The translations under genes and the position numbers were made by a program. From Brachynemurus nebulosus (Eukaryota; Arthropoda; Insecta; Neuroptera; Myrmeleontidae), in NCBI GenBank assembly GCA_035578155.1, contig JAPWDM010000011.1, positions 20,746,375 to 20,810,374 on the forward strand: DNA of 64,000 bases. Direction: 5' to 3'. Shown here one piece after another: positions 59,869 to 64,000 of the stretch (its first letter is position 1; each line of letters begins with the position of its first letter). Under the pieces are notes generated by a model. That model was not told the DNA's origin. It did no database searches and saw only the letters and a list, made by a program, of their open reading frames with translations.

Positions 59869-60789
59869 ATTTTTTTCCGTCGTTATTTTCTTATAACGAC
59901 CAGACTTTCTTTTACAGCGTAACTAGGCGCTTATGCTATATCGATTTTATAGTTAAATTCTTATTGGGATTCTCATTATTTTTGTTTTACACGTGTATAT
60001 TAAATATAACTTTAAACACCACATTGTACAAAATTAACAATTGATTGATTTAAAATACACACACTACACATTAAAAATCGATTACCCACCGTGTCAGGTG
60101 TTCTATTTTAAATTACAATGGTAGCCATTGGTGGGCGGAAGTTGTTGTTACTTACTATTTTTAAAATTAAGTCATTTTTAATTAGCAATGAAATCATTGC
60201 CATAATTATATACGTACATATGTACATATATTTTGTATTTGTTTATTTATTGTAACAAAATGTTGAGCAATAATTTAAATAAACTAATACAAATTATTGG
60301 CTGCCGTGCTATGAAGCTATATGATATGATGCAAGTGTGCAAGGACAGATTACGTGTGCGCCGTGCGAATAACACATTAATTTTGCACGTTGAAAAATAA
60401 ACGAATGTGCCTCCGTTTTAAAATGAATTAAAATAAATAATTTTGAAAGCCTACACATTTTATTAATTTTTAAAATTGCTTTTATACAGAGTGTTTACCA
60501 ATACATAATCTCGTAGTGCACTGTTCAACGATCAATTATATTGACTATTTTTTGAAAAAATTTGGTATTTGACAGTGTCAAAGAAAACAGTAAAAACAAA
60601 TTTTAATGAAAATTGATAATAAAAGACAGCAATTTATTATGTTAATTTATCCTATCTATCATTATTTACTTTTAAAAAAATTAATATTTTTCAACTATAA
60701 ATTACGTCAGCAGAAATGGGCTGTGACCTCATCTGTGGCTGTGACGTTGCTTTCTCTTATACATATATTTCAACATTATCGCCACTAGG
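59869..60789. other. no gene seen
   Basis: AT-rich sequence without recognisable coding or repeat boundaries. Confidence 0.45.
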
Positions 60790-60971
60790 GTCGCTACGTA
60801 CATTCCGGTTAGCAAACATAACTATGGAAATTAATTTGAATTTAATTAATTTTTTTAAAGATCAACAATTTTTTTTCCTAGTCGCTACGTAAATTTCGGT
60901 TACCAAACATAACTATGGAAATTAATTTGAATTTAATTAATTTTTTTTAAAATAAACAGTTTTTTTTCTTA
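60790..60971 (+). repeat. 91-bp tandem duplication, two units
   Basis: Units 60790-60880 and 60881-60971 share GTCGCTACGTA and CATAACTATGGAAATTAATT, with a few substitutions between them. A local duplication of unknown significance. Confidence 0.9.
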
Positions 60972-62339
60972 GTTACATCACACCTGTTGTTATTTAGAGA
61001 ATGGGACGTAATTGAAGTTAATAAACGTTTTCGCGCAAATTTTGAGAACAAATATTAAATTAATTTTTTCTAACGATTTTTGGCATTATTTTTAAAAATT
61101 AAAATTATGTACATGCATAATACATAAATATGCGTATTTTAAAATAGTTTCCCAAAATTAGTCAAATTCCCCATTGTATGGAAATCCAAGAGGTTAAAAT
61201 ATTAATTTAATAATTTTATTTTTCGCAGCACACTTGAATATAGTAAATAAGTAAACCACTCACTCATTTGTGTTTTGGTATACATTTTCGTGACAGTGTC
61301 ACATATTACCTTTCATTTCACAATAACCATCTCACTTCAGAAGGTTTTTTAGTTGAAATGCCAAAATATTGTTCGTAGTAAAGAAAAATAGTTGGTTTGG
61401 AACTTTATTCGGAAATCTCAAATCTCGAAGAGCATTGTTACGATTAAATTAATATTTCTGTTCACTAAAAATAAGATAAAAATAGCTTGTTATAAGAATA
61501 ACTTTCATTATTGTTACCTATCAATTAATTTCTGCCCTTATCAGACTACTAAAATTCAACAAATCTGTAGAAATCAAAATACATAAATTTTAAAATTTAA
61601 ACAATTAAAATACACATTTAATATGCATTTAATTGACATCAAATATTTGTATTTGTAGTATTAATTCAAAGCCAGCCTTTTGACAAATTATTATTTTATG
61701 CTAAATACGCGATAAACGATTGAAGTTTTTATTTCAATCGTGTAGTCTTAGGAACTTTCATATAACTTTTTTACGTAAATGACCTATTTTGTTAATTAGT
61801 AATTTTAAAAAAAAATTTAGTTATTTAGGGTTTATCTAGGTATTATTACAAGTTACATTAATAAATTTGAGCGTTACTTTATGGTATTCCATATTTGTAA
61901 ATAATAAACAAATATTTTACTTTGCAAAATTCCACTTTTATTTTTGAAACAGTTTCAAAAATAAAAGTGGTATTTTACAAAATAAAGTATTTGTTTATTT
62001 TTTTATTTTTATTATTACATTATTATTCAAAGAAAATATGCAGATTTTATTGATACCTGCCAAGTAGACACTGGTTATATTATTATTAGTTACACTTATT
62101 ACTATTAGATATATGGTGTACTATTTTTATACTATTAGTCTATTAATAATAATTTATTAATCGTAAGTAGTTGCTGTTAATTTATGTTAAAATGAATTTT
62201 AAACATGACAGTGTTATATAAATCTTTTTATATTTAAATATTTCCATAACTGACATTACATTACATTATTCCCAAAATTGATATTGATAGAAAATAAATT
62301 GCATATATACATTAATTAAAAATCATATTATAGTGATCG
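60972..62339. other. AT-rich, one palindrome, no gene seen
   Basis: The only structured item is the inverted repeat at 61932-61970. No coding region is supported. Confidence 0.45.
61932..61970. repeat. 19-bp-arm palindrome
   Basis: CCACTTTTATTTTTGAAAC (61932-61950) and its exact reverse complement (61952-61970) are separated by one base. Weaker pairing extends outward through TTTGCAAAA/TTTTACAAA. Confidence 0.85.
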
Positions 62340-62460
62340 AAAAATTATTAATAAACTGGATCGGCTGGGACTCGTACCTGGAGCCTTTGGTGACTTTGAC
62401 TGGTCATCAAAAGAACCTTTCAGTCACTACATGATGCATCATGGTTAATTTGAAAGTTAA
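62340..62460 (-). repeat. tRNA-like SINE candidate
   Basis: On the minus strand, GGTACGAGTCC (B-box-like) is followed by CAGCCGATCCAGTTTATTAA, almost the same as the sequence after the B box at 315-325. Upstream, TAGTGACTGAAAGG could be a weak A box. A long T-run at the far side (about 62507) may be unrelated. Confidence 0.4.
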
Positions 62461-62470
62461 GTTGAAAGTG

Positions 62471-63242
62471 GCTGCCGAGCTTCAACGCCTTCAACTCCTT
62501 GATCATTTTTTTTTTTTTTTATTAATAAATTACGTTCTTATGAGTATACATATATGTTACTTAGATGTTTTTGTTTCGTGAATGACGTCGTAATTCGTAA
62601 ATATTGAAAATATCATATTAACATATGATAAATATATGCATATTGTTATATTGTATTATGATATTCGATGTGTTGTAACCTTGCCATTTACAATGAAAAC
62701 CTTGAAATTTTTGATTGAAATGCTAATTGATTATTATTAAATATTCTTTTGAACTATTATACAGCTGTATATTTATGTACCTCAGTATAGGCTGATATTT
62801 AAGATTATCAAATATTTATCTATTTTAATAACATGTAATTTTTGTCAATAAATTTACATACGTAAATTGTGATATTTCAGTTAAATTAAATAATTCACTC
62901 AAACCTATAAATTATGTTTTTAAAAAATGTAAGCTTGAATTAATTTGAAATCGGATAATTTATCTAATTTTTAACCGTAATATCAGTTTTTTTGACAAAC
63001 GAAGGAAAAAATCAAAACGACAAAATTGAAGAGTATTTTTTCATTTATTGTCATGAGTTCCCAAATATATTACGACATTTCTTTATGTTTTAACCGTAAC
63101 TTAATGCAGGTCCAATACGTACTTGGTGCCTTTTTTCATTAAAATACAATAAGTAGGTGAAATAAAACTTGAATAAAACAAAAATATGAGTGATTTTGGA
63201 AAAAATTATTTGATATAAAATAATGAATAAATTGTACCCATG
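62471..63242. other. no gene seen
   Basis: AT-rich sequence only. The stretch 63538-64000 is likewise without supportable features, apart from a short GC-richer patch near 63903-63955. Confidence 0.45.
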
Positions 63243-63244
63243 TA

Positions 63245-63537
63245 CAGCTGAACCTTTTTTTTATGCGGTCCTTTTTTGTGCGATTTTTTTATGCGGTTTT
63301 TAAGAAAATGGCCATTAAAATGCATAATATAAATCAAAATCAAGAGACAGTAAGAAACTTAAGCATTTACTATAATAACTGTTTTTGATAAAAATACTTT
63401 TTAACGACTTTTAAGCATTTAATCAATATATTGTATAAGAATATAAGTTATTGCATCATTTAATTTTTTTACAGATGTATTTTTCAAAATTTTCATAATA
63501 TTATAAAATTGAAATAAAATGTTTCTACAAACCAAAC
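63245..63537. mobile_element. pogo-like MITE, truncated copy
   Basis: It starts CAGCTGAACCTTTTTT next to TA. It then follows the left 300 bp of the element at 51399 closely, through ATGGCCATTAAAATGCATAA and ATTGAAATAAAATGTTTCTA, and stops. The right end is missing. Confidence 0.75.
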
Positions 63538-64000
63538 AAAACATCCCCAGAGGCCGACCGCGATCAATGATTAATTGATTAGTTGGTTGCGCATTATGTG
63601 TGCGATGTTTATCATCATTCATCACACGGATGTGTTCCTACTCACACAAATATATACCAACACACACTACTCTTTTGGTTTCTATGTAAAAAAAAATTTT
63701 AAGATAAACAAAAAATACATAAAATATATAATTTATATTTTTAAATAAAATTGATTTGAATGCCAGTGTATATGTAGTATGTACGTATCACGTACGTATG
63801 TTTACAGTTTTACACATACATGTTGAACTGTGTTGAATCTATTCAGTGTTTGGATCATTTTATTTTATGTATTTGTTTATATAAAGTTTTTTTTTTAAAT
63901 ATTGCCGGCTTCCGGGGAAGTTTAGGTACTATGAAAGTTCTCGGGCCTCATAGTGTTAATTTGAAATTTATGAAACATTTTAAAAATATGATTGGGTATT

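Overview
This is eukaryotic, almost certainly arthropod (insect) nuclear DNA. It is very AT-rich, has spliceosomal exons, long (TA)n tracts and dense DNA transposons. The exact order is not determinable by eye; a hemipteran would fit the repeat style, but that is only a guess. No bacterial operon, CRISPR array or rRNA is present.

Host coding sequence is sparse. The one clear host gene is the 5' end of an EDEM3-type ER mannosidase-like gene on the minus strand: exon 1 (6327-6448, start codon and signal peptide) and exon 2 (6106-6252), separated by a 74-bp intron. I found no further exon down to base 1, so the next intron is either very long or continues outside the window. Two weaker exon candidates are 26423-26545 (+) and 59062-59484 (-).

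The rest is layered transposable elements, many with target-site duplications (TSDs) readable by eye. At 0.4-2.7 kb a Helentron-like, TA-cored element is split by a complete mariner with an intact transposase. At 3.0-5.8 kb are a MULE-like foldback element (9-bp TSD) and a hAT element keeping a transposase C-terminal remnant (8-bp TSD). From 10.2 to 17.1 kb there is a run of TIR and foldback elements: one holds a broken cysteine-rich gene fragment, one is a 175-bp near-perfect palindrome flanked by 15-bp direct repeats, and one is a hAT MITE nested in a TA-flanked MITE. At 21.4-22.0 kb a TE-type coding remnant is split by a MITE, and at 25.1 kb lies a LINE reverse-transcriptase tail.

From 28.8 to 43.5 kb there are three copies (one forward, two reversed) of a 1.7-kb Helentron-like element with a 3' hairpin. 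One copy sits inside a hairpin-rich retroelement with poly(A) and a 12-bp TSD; another sits inside a pogo-like TIR element. From 44 to 58.5 kb are more MITEs, including a 1.65-kb TA-flanked element whose core is two opposed arrays of a 103-bp satellite. From 58.5 kb to the end only small repeats and the weak minus-strand exon candidate are seen.

Two patterns recur. The first is Helentron-like elements built as T-rich 5' end, short inverted repeat, TA microsatellite, matching inverted repeat and 3' stem-loop. The second is a set of apparently unrelated MITEs whose terminal motif is repeated several times in their interior. All family names rest on motif and structure recognition, not on database searches.
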